61,097 bases of DNA from Emmonsiellopsis sp. PD_33. Taxonomy: Eukaryota; Ascomycota; Eurotiomycetes; Onygenales; Ajellomycetaceae. Positions 59,825 to 61,097 of this stretch are shown piece after piece (position 1 is the first letter of the stretch; every line of letters starts with the position of its first letter). The position numbers were made by a program, and so were the translations under genes. The stretch covers positions 1-61,097 of the forward strand of contig JANTQF010000208.1 in NCBI GenBank assembly GCA_032988165.1, read 5' to 3'. The notes beneath the pieces are model-generated. The model did not search any database and was not told the DNA's origin. It saw only the letters and a program-made list of their open reading frames with translations.

Positions 59825-60721
59825 ATGGCAGCACAGGTGGCAGCCGCAGTGTCCAAAAAGTTACTCAAGGAGTCTGCTGAAAATCGATTTGGACAGGAAG
59901 TGAGTTTCCCCAGAGCTCATGGTCCCCAATCCAGTTTACCCAAAGCTGACCATGCCTCTAGGACCCCTATTTTGAAACCGTCCCCGCTACGAACCTCCTC
60001 GGGCGCCCAACCACCAAGAAGAAGCGCAAGGCCGCACCGGAGGGAATATCAGCCCATGATGCCAAAGTTCTCACCAAGGTGAAGAGACGGGCGTATCGGT
60101 TGGACCTCTGCCTCTTCAACTTCTGCGGGATACGCTTCGGATGGAGTAGCGTTATTGGCATAGTTCCAGCGTATGAACTCCCCTCGCCCAATTGCCACAA
60201 AAGACAAAAGAAAAAACCCAAGTCACATAACTAACATATCCCATCACAGAATCGGCGACGTCCTCGACATGTTCCTAGCCCTCATGGTCGTCGCAAGCTG
60301 CAACAAAGTCGAAGGAAGCCTCCCAAACAGCATCCGCATGCGCATGATCTTCAACATCGTCATCGACTTCTTCGTCGGTCTGATCCCCTTCGTCGGTGAT
60401 CTTGCAGATGCCATGTACAAATGCAATACTAGAAACGCCGTCATACTAGAGAAATTCCTCGAGCAGCGCGGTGAGGAAAATCTAAAACGTACCGGCCTAC
60501 CATTGCATACACGCCAGACCGACACCAGTCCCAACAGGGTATCTGAACGCAACCCCACCCCACCACGACATGATTCGCCGGCGCGACCACAGCCTGCGCG
60601 GGTGCATACTGGACACTCCCAGACTAGGAACCCTCCGCCCAGAAGTTCTCCACCCCGAGCTGGCGGGCCGCCACGCTCTGGGAGGCAGAGGGAGCCGGAT
60701 TTGGAGATGGGGAGGGTGTAG
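59825..60721 (+). CDS. DUF4112 membrane protein, 3 exons
   Basis: A 251-aa protein of the DUF4112 family, unknown function, conserved in fungi and bacteria. Exons are 59825-59899, 59962-60170 and 60250-60721. After a short N-terminus and a basic stretch (TTKKKRKAAPEG) the domain covers about residues 60-165: LDLCLFNFCGIRFGWSSVIG, IVPAIGDVLDMFLALMVVAS, MRMIFNIVIDFFVGLIPFVG and DLADAMYKCNTRNAVILEKFL. The two IP-x-x-GD repeats with hydrophobic helices are the family mark and suggest a small integral membrane protein. The C-terminal 80 residues are Pro/Arg/Ser-rich and disordered. All splice phases agree, and the second junction restores the first IPxxGD motif. Confidence 0.9.
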
Positions 60722-60947
60722 ATTTTTCAAGCATCTTTTTTTTTCTCTTTCTTTCTTTTACTTCTACGTTTCCGTATAACTCATTGCATTAGCGTTTTTG
60801 GCGCGGATGGGAAATCTGAATGGGCTATTTGTTTCTCTTCCTTTTTTGCAAAATCTGATTTTAATATCTATCTATTAATATCCATGTAATATACCCTTAA
60901 TTAATCTTTCAAATACACATGCAAAAGAAAATATTTCACCTCTCGCT

Positions 60948-61097
60948 TCATTGCTTGGACTTGGAGACAGAGTCAATTTCGGCAGCGTTGCTCAGCTGAG
61001 GCATCGGAATGATCTTGACCGCAGCATACTCTTGTTCCTCCTTCTAGAAGCATATGCTTTGTGTTCGCAGAACAACCCAGCGCTTCTTCCACTGACG
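60948..61097 (-). pseudogene. PH-domain fragment with an in-frame stop, cut by the window edge
   Basis: Read on the minus strand from 61097, the sequence gives RQWKKRWVVLRTQSICF, a TAG, then KEEQEYAAVKIIPMPQLS and SVSKSKQ before a TGA at 60950-60948. This matches the beta-strand start of fungal PH domains, where Tyr or another residue is expected at the TAG. The domain should continue past SKSK but stops instead. It therefore looks like a degenerate copy or the decayed end of a gene lying mostly outside the window. An unusual intron or a sequencing error are alternatives. Confidence 0.55.

Overview
The window is nuclear DNA of a filamentous ascomycete, most likely Eurotiomycetes. The evidence is short GT-AG introns (about 50-145 nt), protein families typical of that group (DHA1 and MCT-type MFS transporters, CYP55, IBA57, Dcp2, DUF4112), and two AT-rich blocks of LTR retrotransposons mutated in the manner of repeat-induced point mutation (RIP). 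Decayed plant-polysaccharide genes and CpG-free repeats would suit Onygenales, but genus cannot be settled from this sequence.

Layout. 1-16 kb is a GC-balanced accessory region: a DHA1 MFS transporter, a monocarboxylate-type MFS transporter, an NmrA-like oxidoreductase, a CYP55 nitric oxide reductase with an apparent mitochondrial presequence, a GH27 alpha-galactosidase, a broken GH105-like glycosidase and a flavin-reductase-fold protein. 16.7-32.9 kb is one retroelement nest: a Ty1/Copia element (16709-32905, 169-bp LTRs, TSD GGGTG) split inside its reverse transcriptase by a Ty3/Gypsy chromovirus (20833-31014, 160-bp LTRs, TSD GATTA). The nest also holds a separate 327-bp insertion. The Gypsy element carries gag, protease, RT, RNase H, integrase and chromodomain in one frame, then a second, unidentified ORF of about 900 codons. 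All are riddled with CAA/CAG-to-TAA/TAG and TGG-to-TAG/TGA changes.

33.4-44.6 kb is an intact region with pyruvate decarboxylase, a small secreted protein, a divergent pair (thymine 7-hydroxylase and uracil-5-carboxylate decarboxylase) that together turn thymine into uracil, and a predicted nuclear protein of unknown function. 47.1-52.5 kb holds a second RIP-mutated Copia element on the minus strand (299-bp LTRs, TSD GTAAT). 52.8-60.7 kb is a compact housekeeping block: a DNAJC17/Cwf23-like splicing co-chaperone, mitochondrial IBA57, the decapping enzyme Dcp2 and a DUF4112 membrane protein, followed at the edge by a degenerate PH-domain fragment.

Functional links supported by the sequence are the divergent thymine-salvage pair and the RNA-metabolism neighbours (Cwf23-like, Dcp2). 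The transporters, NmrA-like protein and P450 are not a secondary-metabolite cluster: no backbone enzyme is present and the P450 is of the nitric-oxide-reductase type. Exon boundaries were assigned by eye from splice consensus, reading frame and remembered family alignments; no computation was run.
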